NCBI RefSeq assembly: GCF_002906655.1
Contig: NZ_CP025795.1
Coordinates: 310,001-374,000 of the forward strand
Reading direction: 5' to 3'
Length of the DNA stretch: 64,000 nucleotides
From: Vibrio hyugaensis
GTDB lineage: Bacteria > Pseudomonadota > Gammaproteobacteria > Enterobacterales > Vibrionaceae
In this document: positions 18,203 through 26,939 of the stretch, one piece after another
How positions within the stretch are numbered: position 1 is the stretch's first letter
How the letters are laid out: each line of letters opens with the position of its first letter
Translations under genes and position numbers: made by a program
Notes under the pieces: generated by a model
Database searches by the model: none
Seen by the model: the letters and a program-made list of their open reading frames with translations, nothing else
What the model was told of the DNA's origin: nothing

Positions 18203-20383
18203 ATGAAACGTTTAATTATCGGTGTTAGCAATTACATGCCAGAAGACTTCAGTTTATTATCTGAATCTTTGGATGAACAATTTAACCGAACTTTAAAACC
18301 GCTAGAGCATGTCGAATTAACCGACGTTGGCGCCGCAATTATTACTTCTTCAGATATTAAGGCTGGTCTGCACAAAATTATTTCTGAGACGGGTTATGGT
18401 ATCCCGGTCTTCTTAGTAACAGATGAAAATCCGGTATCCGCCGACGATTATGTCTGGTTAACCGGTGTTATTGATCTAGAAAGACAGTCAATTGAATACT
18501 ACGGTCGTCAAATCAACGAAGCGGTGACCAAATACGAATGCCGCCTATTACCGCCTTTCTTCAAACAATTGACTCACTACGTGGAAATGGGCAACTCTGC
18601 ATTCGACTGTCCAGGGCACCAAGGCGGTCAGTTCTTCAAAAAACACCCAGCGGGTAAACAGTTCTACGATTTCTTCGGTGAAAACCTATTCCGCAGTGAC
18701 TTGTGTAACGCGGACGTTGATTTAGGTGACTTGCTGATCCACGAAGGTTCTGCACACCAAGCTCAAGCGCACGCAGCGAAAGTGTTCAACTCAGACAAAA
18801 CTTACTTCGTTCTAAACGGCACTTCTGCTTCAAACAAAGTGGTCTGTAACGCGTTAGTGACCGAGGGTGATTTGGTGATGTTTGACCGAAACAACCACAA
18901 ATCAAACCACCACGGTGCGTTAATTCAAGCGGGCGGTACGCCAGTTTATCTAGAAACGGCACGTAACCCTTGGGGCTTTATCGGTGGTATGGATGAGCAC
19001 TGTTTTGATGAGGAATACATTCGTGCTCAAATCGCGAAAGTATCACCAGAGCGTGCGCGTGATGAACGTCCATTCCGTCTCGCGATCATTCAGTTAGGTA
19101 CTTATGACGGTACTATCTACAACGCGCGTTACGTGATGGATAAGATTGGTCATCTTTGTGACTACATCCTATTTGACTCTGCATGGGTAGGCTACGAGCA
19201 GTTCATTCCTATGATGAAAGACTGTTCTCCATTGCTACTGGATCTGAAACCAGAAGATGCGGGTGTGATTGTGACTCAGTCTGTTCACAAGCAACAAGCT
19301 GGCTTCTCACAAACCTCGCAAATCCACAAAAAAGACCACCATATTAAAGGTCAGGCTCGCTACTGTAACCACAAACGCTTCAACAACGCGTTTATGATGC
19401 ATGCGTCAACCTCACCATTCTACGCGCTGTTCTCTGCTCTAGATGTGAACGCGAAGATCCACGATGGTGAAGCAGGTCTACGTCTATGGCGAGACGCAGT
19501 TAAGACAGGTATCGAAGCACGTAAAGAAATTCTGAAAAGCTGTGAGCTGATCCGTCCATTCATTCCGGATGAAGTCGAAGGCCAGCCATGGGGTAGCTAC
19601 GACACCGATCTTATCGCAACTAACAAGAAATTCTTCATGTTCGAGCCAAATGCAAGCTGGCATAAATTCGAAGGCTACGGTGAAGGTCAGTACTTCGTTG
19701 ACCCTTGTAAATTGCTACTCACCACAGCAGGTATTGCAGAAGATGGTAGCTACGCAGACTTTGGTATTCCTGCCACGTTATTGGCTAACTTTCTACGTGA
19801 AAACGGCATTATCCCTGAGAAGTGTGATTTGAACTCTATCTTGTTCCTGCTTACTCCAGCAGAAGACATGGGCAAGATCCGTCACCTTGTGGCGCAAATC
19901 AACCGCTTCGAGAAGTTCATTCGTGATGATGCACCGCTAAACATCGTGCTGCCTCGCGTTTATGAAGCAAACAAAGAACGCTACCGCGGCTACACCATCC
20001 GTCAGCTATGTCAGGAAATGCATGACATGTACAAAGAGCTGAACGTCAAACAGCTACAAAAAGCGATGTTCCGTAGCGAATACTTCCCAACCATGGTGCA
20101 CAAACCAGATGTGGCAACACGCAAATACTTCCGTGGAGAGTGTGATTACTTACCACTTAAAGAAGCGGTAGGTCGTGTCGCAGCAGAAGGCGCGCTTCCT
20201 TACCCTCCCGGCATCATCTGTGTGATCACTGGTGAGGTTTGGACACAGCACGTTGTCGACTACTTCTTATCTCTAGAAGAAGGCATCAACCGATTCCCAG
20301 GCTTTGCACCAGAGATCCAAGGTGTGTACCTAGAAGACGTCAATGGCCGCACCACCGCCCATTGTTACGCCCTAAAAGATTAA
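18203..20383 (+). CDS. speF: Inducible ornithine decarboxylase
   Basis: PLP-dependent decarboxylation of ornithine to putrescine plus CO2, consuming a proton in the cytoplasm. 726 aa, the length of the large bacterial fold-I enzymes. It has an N-terminal wing domain (about 1-110), a PLP domain with CPGHQGGQFF, GTSASNKVV, and the Schiff-base lysine in SVHKQQAGFSQTSQ (Lys363), and a C-terminal domain (YPPGIICVITGE). The wing domain and the immediate link to potE favour SpeF over a lysine or arginine decarboxylase. Ribosome site AAGAG is weak, and the AT-rich leader may regulate translation. potE follows after 63 bases containing a hairpin. Confidence 0.9.
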   Translation: MKRLIIGVSNYMPEDFSLLSESLDEQFNRTLKPLEHVELTDVGAAIITSSDIKAGLHKIISETGYGIPVFLVTDENPVSADDYVWLTGVIDLERQSIEYYGRQINEAVTKYECRLLPPFFKQLTHYVEMGNSAFDCPGHQGGQFFKKHPAGKQFYDFFGENLFRSDLCNADVDLGDLLIHEGSAHQAQAHAAKVFNSDKTYFVLNGTSASNKVVCNALVTEGDLVMFDRNNHKSNHHGALIQAGGTPVYLETARNPWGFIGGMDEHCFDEEYIRAQIAKVSPERARDERPFRLAIIQLGTYDGTIYNARYVMDKIGHLCDYILFDSAWVGYEQFIPMMKDCSPLLLDLKPEDAGVIVTQSVHKQQAGFSQTSQIHKKDHHIKGQARYCNHKRFNNAFMMHASTSPFYALFSALDVNAKIHDGEAGLRLWRDAVKTGIEARKEILKSCELIRPFIPDEVEGQPWGSYDTDLIATNKKFFMFEPNASWHKFEGYGEGQYFVDPCKLLLTTAGIAEDGSYADFGIPATLLANFLRENGIIPEKCDLNSILFLLTPAEDMGKIRHLVAQINRFEKFIRDDAPLNIVLPRVYEANKERYRGYTIRQLCQEMHDMYKELNVKQLQKAMFRSEYFPTMVHKPDVATRKYFRGECDYLPLKEAVGRVAAEGALPYPPGIICVITGEVWTQHVVDYFLSLEEGINRFPGFAPEIQGVYLEDVNGRTTAHCYALKD

Positions 20384-20390
20384 TCTACCC

Positions 20391-20423
20391 GTTCGCACCG
20401 TGCGTGAAAACCGCGGTGCGAAC
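20391..20423 (+). promoter_or_regulatory. Intercistronic hairpin between speF and potE
   Basis: Perfect 10-base stem GTTCGCACCG/CGGTGCGAAC with a 13-base loop and no T tail. It is more likely an mRNA-stability or processing element than a terminator. Confidence 0.65.
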
Positions 20424-20446
20424 CGTTTATTCGTGGAGAATAATTT

Positions 20447-21757
20447 ATGAGTACTGAAACCAAAAAAATGTCGGTGGTGCAGCTTACCATTCTGACGTTC
20501 ATTAACATGGCTGGCTCGGGCATCATCATGTTGCCAAGTAAGCTAGCACAGGTTGGCACTATTTCGATTTTGTCTTGGTTGATCACAGCTGCTGGCTCTT
20601 TGGCTCTCGCTTATGTGTTCGCAAAATGTGGTCGCTTTAGCAAACGTGACGGTGGTATGAACGGTTATGCGTCGTACGCGTTTGGTAAATCGGGTGCGTT
20701 TATGGCGGGTTGGACCTACGGCTTGTCATTGTTGATTGCCAATATCGCAATTGCCATTACCTGTGTCGGTTACGGCTCAGCGTTTTTTGAAGTGACCTTG
20801 TCGCCAGTAGAGACCTGTCTGTACACCATCGCTATCCTTTGGATTTGTACCTTCGCTAACTTTGGTGGTGCGAAGATCACAGGTCAAATCGGCTCGTTTA
20901 CGGTTTGGGGCGTTATCCTTCCTGTCTGTTCTTTGGGCATTGTTGGTTGGTTCTACTTCAGCCCAACTATGTACGTAGAAGCGTGGAACCCACACCACTT
21001 ACCATTTGGTGAAGCGGTAAGTGCGTCAATTGCGATGACACTTTGGGCGTTCCTAGGTCTTGAATCGGCTTGCGCAAACTCAGAAGCGGTAGAAAACCCA
21101 GAGAAGAACGTTCCAATCGCAGTATTGGGCGGTACGTTGATTGCGGCTGTGGTTTATATTGTTTCAACCAACATCTGTTCTGGTATCGTAGCGAACTCTG
21201 AACTGGCTGCCTCTACAGCGCCGTTCTCAACGGTATGGACAGTGATGCTAGGTTCTACGGCTGGTAAAGTGGTTGCGGGCATGGCAGTTCTTGCTTGTGC
21301 TGGTTCATTACTTGGCTGGCAGTTCACCATCGCGTCGGTATTCAAATCGTCTTCAGATGCGGGCTTCTTCCCTAAACTGTTCTCAGAAGTTGATAAACGC
21401 GGTACGCCAATCAAAGGTATGCTTGCTATTACAGTCATTCAATCCGTCTTGTCGCTTATGACGATCTCTCCGACTTTGAACGAGCAGTTTGAAGCATTGG
21501 TTAACCTTGCGGTTGTGACTAACGTTATTCCTTACATTCTATGTATGGGTGCGATTTTCATCATGCAAAAAGTGGCGCATGTGCCTGACCGAGAAATGAA
21601 AACCACCAACATCATCGCTTTGGTTGGTTCTCTCTACAGCTTCTACGCGTTGTACGGTTCTGGCTATGAAGCCATGATGTGGGGCTCTATCGTTACCTTC
21701 CTAGGTTGGAGCGCTTATGGTCTGATTGCTTCTAAGCATGAACCGCTAGTGAACTAA
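20447..21757 (+). CDS. potE: Putrescine-ornithine antiporter
   Basis: Inner-membrane APC-family exchanger of 436 aa, about 12 transmembrane helices. The first helix contains the APC signature NMAGSGIIMLPSKLAQVG, and the middle contains ALWAFLGLESACANSEAVENPEKNVP-like APC sequence (here TLWAFLGLESACANSEAVE). It imports ornithine and exports putrescine, completing the acid-resistance or putrescine cycle with speF directly upstream. GGAG lies just before the ATG at 20447. A terminator follows. Confidence 0.9.
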   Translation: MSTETKKMSVVQLTILTFINMAGSGIIMLPSKLAQVGTISILSWLITAAGSLALAYVFAKCGRFSKRDGGMNGYASYAFGKSGAFMAGWTYGLSLLIANIAIAITCVGYGSAFFEVTLSPVETCLYTIAILWICTFANFGGAKITGQIGSFTVWGVILPVCSLGIVGWFYFSPTMYVEAWNPHHLPFGEAVSASIAMTLWAFLGLESACANSEAVENPEKNVPIAVLGGTLIAAVVYIVSTNICSGIVANSELAASTAPFSTVWTVMLGSTAGKVVAGMAVLACAGSLLGWQFTIASVFKSSSDAGFFPKLFSEVDKRGTPIKGMLAITVIQSVLSLMTISPTLNEQFEALVNLAVVTNVIPYILCMGAIFIMQKVAHVPDREMKTTNIIALVGSLYSFYALYGSGYEAMMWGSIVTFLGWSAYGLIASKHEPLVN

Positions 21758-21769
21758 GTTTTTTCAATC

Positions 21770-21810
21770 GAGCCTTCCCATACGCGGTGTGGAAGGCTCT
21801 TTTGTTTTTA
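21770..21810 (+). terminator. Terminator after potE
   Basis: Stem GAGCCTTCC/GGAAGGCTC with a 12-base loop and TTTTGTTTTT tail. Confidence 0.9.
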
Positions 21811-21895
21811 TCCATTTGGCAGATTAAGGACACAAAAGAAAGTTACTCGCCACTCGTAACGTGAAAACTCATTTTCGATAATTGGGGGACGAAAG

Positions 21896-22078
21896 ATGAT
21901 TAGCCAACCTGTTAAGATCGGTGACGATACCGTCGTAGTCATTCCAAGCGTGATCCTGAGCGAGCTCGGGATAAGGGAAGGGGACACCCTCGAAATTGCG
22001 CTCAATAAAGACAAAATGGAAATTAAGAAAATGGTTCTGAAAACCAGCTCTCCAACCGATTCAAGCGAAGAAGACTAG
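21896..22078 (+). CDS. Orphan AbrB/SpoVT-type DNA-binding protein
   Basis: 60 aa. It begins with a swapped-hairpin AbrB fold pattern (VKIGDDTVVVIPSVILSELGIREGDTLEI), as in MazE-type antitoxins and AbrB regulators, followed by a short acidic tail. GGGGGA precedes the ATG. No toxin-like ORF lies next to it: upstream is the potE terminator and downstream is pdxY. It is therefore either a small regulator or an antitoxin that lost its partner. Confidence 0.6.
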   Translation: MISQPVKIGDDTVVVIPSVILSELGIREGDTLEIALNKDKMEIKKMVLKTSSPTDSSEED

Positions 22079-22185
22079 AATTGAGTTAGAGAATCTTGGT
22101 TTGTCGGATACACTACTGGTTTCGCAAATCTGGCGTTCGCCGCTGTCTTTGAACTATTGATAACAACAAGAAGAGGTCTGGTACT

Positions 22186-23055
22186 ATGCAAGGTATCCTC
22201 TCTATACAATCTCATGTTTCTTTTGGTCACGCTGGTAACAGCAGTGCCGTTTTCCCAATGCAACGCATGGGTTTCGAAGTGTGGCCTATTCACACGGTTC
22301 AATTTTCTAACCACACCCAGTATCAAGAAGGCTGGACGGGTCGTGCGTTTTCGGCTGATGACATCAGCGAATTAGTTCGTGGTCTTGGCAACATTGGCGC
22401 GCTAGAAAAGTGCCAAGCCGTTTTAACTGGTTACCAAGGCAGTGCTGAGCAATGTCTTGCCGTAGAAGACACCGTCACCAAAGTTAAACAAGCGAATCCA
22501 GAAGCGCTTTACGTATGTGACCCAGTGATGGGCGCGCCAGACAAAGGCTGTATCGTGGCGCCGGGCATCGCAGAAAACTTGTTAAACCGCCTGATGCCAA
22601 TGGCAGATGTGATCGTACCTAATCAGTTCGAGCTAGGCCAATTTGCAGAGATGGAAATTCACACGTTGGATGACGCTATTAATGCTTGTCAGCGTGCGCT
22701 AGCGAAAGGCCCAAAAGTGGTGTTGGTGAAACACCTTTACTGCCTGTCAGATGATAGCTTCAATATGTTGCTCGCGACGCCAGAAGGCACTTACCTAGCG
22801 AAGCGTCCTCACTTTGAATTTGCCAAAGCACCTGTCGGCGCTGGCGATTTGATCTCGGCGATCTTCACTGCTGGCCTATTGAAAGGTTGGACGCCAAAAC
22901 AAGCCTTCCAACACTGTCACGATGCTTGCTACGGCGTACTTAACGCGACTTACCAAGCTGGCGAATGGGAACTTCAAACCATCGCAGCGCAACAAGAGTT
23001 TGTAGAGCCAAGTGCGCACTTCCCATTGGAAGAAGTGACACTCAGCCAAGCGTAA
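22186..23055 (+). CDS. pdxY: Pyridoxal kinase PdxY
   Basis: Phosphorylates pyridoxal to PLP in the salvage pathway. 289 aa ribokinase-like fold. It begins [26 protein letters not shown], has the substrate loop CDPVMG and the ATP/anion-hole motif [14 protein letters not shown] with the catalytic Asp. It lies just downstream of the PLP-dependent decarboxylase operon, and a functional link through PLP supply is plausible, though the genes are separated by a terminator. A terminator follows. Confidence 0.9.
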   Translation: MQGILSIQSHVSFGHAGNSSAVFPMQRMGFEVWPIHTVQFSNHTQYQEGWTGRAFSADDISELVRGLGNIGALEKCQAVLTGYQGSAEQCLAVEDTVTKVKQANPEALYVCDPVMGAPDKGCIVAPGIAENLLNRLMPMADVIVPNQFELGQFAEMEIHTLDDAINACQRALAKGPKVVLVKHLYCLSDDSFNMLLATPEGTYLAKRPHFEFAKAPVGAGDLISAIFTAGLLKGWTPKQAFQHCHDACYGVLNATYQAGEWELQTIAAQQEFVEPSAHFPLEEVTLSQA

Positions 23056-23075
23056 ACTCAGGTTGTAAGTAGCAG

Positions 23076-23102
23076 AAAGGGAGCACAACGCTCCCTTTTT
23101 TG
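23076..23102 (+). terminator. Terminator after pdxY
   Basis: Stem AAAGGGAGC/GCTCCCTTT with a 5-base loop and T run. Confidence 0.9.
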
Positions 23103-23138
23103 ATCTCTACGATCCGTTATAAATAACGTGAATCCGCG

Positions 23139-23633
23139 CTAACAGCGAGAGGTGTCTACCTTAAAGCTGTGTCCATCATCCCCTTTTCCGTCCAAGCGGT
23201 AATACGCGTAGCACTTGCCAGCTATCAGCGCTGCTGGTGATTCATCACTGCCATACCCAACCATGGAGTATTGGTTGTTCTCGATGAAGACTAAATCTGT
23301 CTGTTTCATCTCATCGGTGATGGTTAGGTTATCGAAGAAGCTGACTTGCTCACCACACTCACTTTGGGTTTCTGGGTAGCCATTGTAAAACTCTTGATAC
23401 CCAGCGGCGGTTAAGACGCATTGGTCTGCCCCTTGGTCTTGCTTAAAGGTCTTGGCATTGTCATGAAGCACAGAGACGTAATACTGCATATCGGCAAAGA
23501 TGACTTGTATGGCAGCGGTACGGGCATCGGAAGTGCGTTGATTGGAGTGGTGGACGGCAAATACACTCAACCCGCCGAGCAACACGGTGGCACAGGCCCA
23601 TTCTTTAAGTGAGAATCCAGACAACAATCTCAT
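23139..23633 (-). CDS. Orphan type IV pilin-like protein
   Basis: 164 aa of unknown function. The N-terminus MRLLSG-FSLKEWACATVLLGGLSVFAV looks like a class III prepilin signal: short basic leader, Gly at -1, Phe at +1, Glu at +5, then a hydrophobic helix. The body has paired cysteines (near ADQC and SEC, and GKCYAY ... TSRC at the C-terminus), as in pilin disulfide loops. No pilus assembly genes are adjacent. It may be a minor pilin processed by PilD and used by a system elsewhere. The prepilin reading rests on the N-terminus only. Confidence 0.5.
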   Translation of the reverse strand: MRLLSGFSLKEWACATVLLGGLSVFAVHHSNQRTSDARTAAIQVIFADMQYYVSVLHDNAKTFKQDQGADQCVLTAAGYQEFYNGYPETQSECGEQVSFFDNLTITDEMKQTDLVFIENNQYSMVGYGSDESPAALIAGKCYAYYRLDGKGDDGHSFKVDTSRC

Positions 23634-23888
23634 TGGTTTTTTACCCTACGTACAAGTCAATCATGCGTACAAGAGGGGGGATTTTACGCATCGACTTCCA
23701 AAAATTTAAGGGCGATTTGCATGTTTTAGAAAAACCTGACAGAAACTTGAAGAACGATTAAAATATGATAATAGGAGCATATTGCTCCTCTTGCGTTTTG
23801 TCTCAGTTTGGTGTCCGCATTATGCGAAGCTTTAGCTTTTAACGAATTGCTACAAGTTACGCCAATAATATGACTTGCAAGGGGTCTC

Positions 23889-24500
23889 CTAGATCATTTT
23901 TAATCTAAGATCCCAACCATTTTCAGTCACAACCTTAATAAGCTCTTTGTGCAGCTGGCTATTGGAAAATTTGACTAAATTCAACTCACTATCCAGAAGA
24001 TAGATTTGCGAAGAGACATAGCCAGAGTTTCCACTTACTTCAAATGAACAACCATCTGCCCCGACGACTGATTTACTGGAAACAAGATGATCTTTAAATC
24101 GAACTAAGTGCTTGCTTTCGTCGAACCAAAGCTTCATGTAGTAAGTTTCTTTTATCTTTTTAGCTTGGAAGGCAGAAATGAAATCTGCATCCATATAAGG
24201 CGATGTTAATACTAGAGCATCAGCATGCTGTTCGACAGTAAAGCTGCAGTCTTTGACTTTGATTTGAGTGATCTTGCCTACAAGCTCACCTTCATCAATT
24301 GCATTACCATGTAAGGCTTTAAATACAAAGACTTTACGAGATATGAAAAAAAAGAAAGGAAAGAAGCCAACAGCACTTACTACAGCAATGCCAATTAGGA
24401 TGGATTCTGATAACCAATCTTTCCCGATATTAACGAGTAAAAATGGTATTAGAAAATAGCCAATGAGAAGGACGAAGCCGATAAAGAATTTTTTAGCCAT
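23889..24500 (-). CDS. Uncharacterised two-helix membrane protein
   Basis: 203 aa from the ATG at 24500, chosen because AAGGA lies eight bases upstream; the frame is open to 24590. Two adjacent hydrophobic helices (about 5-25 and 32-55) are followed by a soluble, probably cytoplasmic domain of about 140 residues with no motif recognised. It lies at the end of the minus-strand island, about 110 bases after the acyltransferase gene, so it could be part of that transcription unit. Function unknown. Confidence 0.5.
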   Translation of the reverse strand: MAKKFFIGFVLLIGYFLIPFLLVNIGKDWLSESILIGIAVVSAVGFFPFFFFISRKVFVFKALHGNAIDEGELVGKITQIKVKDCSFTVEQHADALVLTSPYMDADFISAFQAKKIKETYYMKLWFDESKHLVRFKDHLVSSKSVVGADGCSFEVSGNSGYVSSQIYLLDSELNLVKFSNSQLHKELIKVVTENGWDLRLKMI

Positions 24501-24614
24501 GCAGATTTTCCTTAGAGTGTTTGAATCAAACTTACTTGTAGTTTCAATTGTTGTTAATAGTGAAAGCTTGATTTCTCTATTTTCATTCACATTCCGTAGT
24601 AAGGATAATGAAGG

Positions 24615-25256
24615 CTATTCGAAATTTGTGACAATACATTCTTGCGCTAAATGGGTGTATTGCTGCTCCATACAAATCAGAAAATCATCTGCGCTTGAAA
24701 AATGTTTGATAGGTTCTCCCAATACGACATCACAATTAAAAGGGACAAACATGGCGGTCCCTTTTGGTAAAGAGCGGCCCAAGCCGCGCATGACGACTGG
24801 AAGGACACTACAATCTTGATGGTCTTTAATTAAATGGTATATGCCTTTTTTGAGGCCACTCATTACTTCAGGTTCACCTCGACTTCCTTCTGGGAAAATG
24901 AGCAAAATGTCACCTTCGTTTAATGCATTATGACACTCTTCAAAAATAGCAACACGTTGAGACTGACTTGGAGAGCGTTGAATAGGAATAATGCCAAGGA
25001 TATTAAGTGAAAGCCAAGTAGTGACCTTGTTTCTTAAAAAATAATCAGCCGCAGCGACTGGGCGAACCTTGTGCACCATACTGATGGGAAATAGAGCGAG
25101 TAGAACTAAAGTGTCTAAATGACTGTTGTGGTTAGCTGCGACAACTATAGGTCCACTAGCTGGGAGGTTTTTTCGGTTAATGATATTGAGCCCAAGGCCG
25201 ATGTAAACCAGAGGTTTAACCAATAAAAGTACGAACAAAAACTTAAATATTCTCAC
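24615..25256 (-). CDS. PlsC-like 1-acylglycerol-3-phosphate acyltransferase
   Basis: 213 aa. N-terminal hydrophobic segment, then the acyltransferase motifs NHNSHLD (HxxxxD catalytic pair) and FPEGSRGEPE (glycerophosphate binding). Predicted to acylate a lysophosphatidate-type acceptor at the inner membrane. The GTG start at 25256 is well supported by AAGGAGG four bases upstream. It follows the CdsA-like gene by 10 bases and is the third gene of an apparent lipid operon. It is probably an accessory paralogue of a housekeeping PlsC elsewhere. Confidence 0.8.
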   Translation of the reverse strand: MRIFKFLFVLLLVKPLVYIGLGLNIINRKNLPASGPIVVAANHNSHLDTLVLLALFPISMVHKVRPVAAADYFLRNKVTTWLSLNILGIIPIQRSPSQSQRVAIFEECHNALNEGDILLIFPEGSRGEPEVMSGLKKGIYHLIKDHQDCSVLPVVMRGLGRSLPKGTAMFVPFNCDVVLGEPIKHFSSADDFLICMEQQYTHLAQECIVTNFE

Positions 25257-25266
25257 TTTTCCTCCT

Positions 25267-26199
25267 TTAGTAATGCAGATAATAGATGTAGTGGAAGAAC
25301 AATGGTGCAGTGAACATTAGGCTATCGATTCTATCCAAGATCCCTCCGTGTCCGGGAATAAACAAACTTGTATCTTTGATTTTTAGATCTCGTTTTACCG
25401 ATGAAATGACTAAATCACCAATAAAGCCACTAAACGCAATGATGATTCCAGCGACTAGCCCCTGGCTTGCTGTTAATGGAGTGAGGTAAGGAGCCATAAA
25501 ATAGCTGACAACAATAGTCGTTAATGCACCTCCTAGAAAACCTTGCCAAGTTTTATTAGGGCTAACTTTAGGGACTATTTTATGTTTACCGAAGGCTTTG
25601 CCCCAAACGTATTGGCATACATCGTTAAATTGAGTCGACACCAACAAAAATAGCAACATTCCCATTGAGCCTGCTGATGGATTTTTACTTGGTAAAACTA
25701 GCAAGTAAGCCATATGACTGACACAAAAAACAGTCAGCATTAATGCCCAATGTATGATTCCTGCCGAACGTATAAATCCTTTTGTATCACCGATGATGAC
25801 AGCGACCATTGGCAGATAAAGAAACATGTATACAGGGATAAAGATAATATACATGCCGTACCATTCTATCGATAACCAATAGTATTGGAACGGTATGGAA
25901 AGATACGCCCAAAAAATCACCCTACGATCGGTTAGACGAGTTGGTACTATCGACAAAAACTCCTTGAATGCCATGAAGCTCAAAAAAGCAACAAAAGCCA
26001 AGGTGTAAGAAGTTGGCAGCGCTAAGGTGACAAACACGATACCAACCATCCACCACCAAGAACGGATGCGCAATTTAAGCTCGTGATAGTCTTTGTCTGG
26101 GTTTGAGCGTGATAAATATAAATAGCTCAATGTTCCCAAAACTAAAACGGCAACGATAGCGACCATCATATGTAATGAATGTACAGGGAGATTAATCAT
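25267..26199 (-). CDS. CdsA-like phosphatidate cytidylyltransferase
   Basis: 310 aa integral membrane protein with about eight helices. The C-terminal CdsA signature is clear: SPNKTWQGFLGG, then FSGFIGDLVISSVKRDLKIKD ending GHGGILDRIDSL. Predicted to convert phosphatidic acid plus CTP to CDP-diacylglycerol. The start overlaps the end of the preceding gene by eight bases with AAGGGA upstream, so it is translationally coupled to the phosphatidyltransferase. The pair resembles the YnbA-YnbB pair of E. coli rather than housekeeping cdsA. Confidence 0.85.
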   Translation of the reverse strand: MINLPVHSLHMMVAIVAVLVLGTLSYLYLSRSNPDKDYHELKLRIRSWWWMVGIVFVTLALPTSYTLAFVAFLSFMAFKEFLSIVPTRLTDRRVIFWAYLSIPFQYYWLSIEWYGMYIIFIPVYMFLYLPMVAVIIGDTKGFIRSAGIIHWALMLTVFCVSHMAYLLVLPSKNPSAGSMGMLLFLLVSTQFNDVCQYVWGKAFGKHKIVPKVSPNKTWQGFLGGALTTIVVSYFMAPYLTPLTASQGLVAGIIIAFSGFIGDLVISSVKRDLKIKDTSLFIPGHGGILDRIDSLMFTAPLFFHYIYYLHY

Positions 26200-26875
26200 G
26201 CAGTGTCCCTTCTGCTAATGAGGCCGATTTATAGCTATAGATAAATGACAATCTCCGCCAACAAGTAAAGATACAGCCAACTACCATGACTGCGAGGCTT
26301 ACATCAAACAAATAATCAGTGATTGAAGGCATAACTTGCCACCAAGATAATATGAATAGCAAGATTGCAGAGCCTGTGAGCAAAGCCATGCGATGTTGTT
26401 TTGCCATTGGACCACTAAAATCTGCTGGGCACCCCATACTTACCCCGAGCACTCTTATATAGGCAGTGAATATGGAGAATATTGCAGCTAACCAGGCCAA
26501 TGTCATCCCCCATTGGGAGGAGGTGAGTAGACCTGCGGCGAGAATAAGTAGAGGGTCGGCAATTCGATCGGGAACATCGTTAAAAAGCTCACCTGCAGGT
26601 GTCTTCTTTCCGCCTTCGATCGCCACCATGCCATCGAACAGATTACATAACAATCGCATTTGAATCATGAGAGCAAAAGACAATAGCCATAAACTATTGT
26701 GTGATTGAAAGTAGAAGCTACAAGCTAACAACCCCGCTATAGCGAATACAATACTCATAATAGAAATTTGGTTGGGGGTTATTGCTTTGTTATTAAGGTA
26801 TATAGATATCTTTTTTGTAATAGCAGTATTTCTTACCGCCAATGGTCTTCTGTTCGAGTCATCGGAACCCAACAT
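26192..26875 (-). CDS. CDP-alcohol phosphatidyltransferase (YnbA/PgsA-like)
   Basis: 227 aa membrane enzyme expected to move a phosphatidyl group from CDP-diacylglycerol to an alcohol acceptor. The family motif DGxxAR(x8)Gxxx D xxxD appears as DGMVAIEGGKKTPAGELFNDVPD. The first Asp, both spaced Gly and the last Asp are kept, but the usual Arg is Ile and the third Asp position is Asn. This may mark a subfamily with a different acceptor. AGGAG precedes the ATG by nine bases. It is first of the three lipid genes and lies 64 bases after the membrane protein at 26940, on the same strand as the T6SS effector operon. Confidence 0.75.
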   Translation of the reverse strand: MLGSDDSNRRPLAVRNTAITKKISIYLNNKAITPNQISIMSIVFAIAGLLACSFYFQSHNSLWLLSFALMIQMRLLCNLFDGMVAIEGGKKTPAGELFNDVPDRIADPLLILAAGLLTSSQWGMTLAWLAAIFSIFTAYIRVLGVSMGCPADFSGPMAKQHRMALLTGSAILLFILSWWQVMPSITDYLFDVSLAVMVVGCIFTCWRRLSFIYSYKSASLAEGTLHD

Positions 26876-26939
26876 AAGTGATTACTCCTGACAATATAAA
26901 ATGGCACCTGAATCCAAGTGCTTCTCCATCAACGTTTGC

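Noticed and set aside
21896..22078. Toxin-antitoxin pair
   Set aside because: Only an antitoxin-like ORF exists; there is no partner ORF on either side.
24615..26875. Lipid genes as housekeeping plsC/cdsA/pgsA
   Set aside because: The altered phosphatidyltransferase motif, the YnbA/YnbB-like pairing and the place beside a T6SS effector suggest accessory paralogues, so no housekeeping symbols were given.
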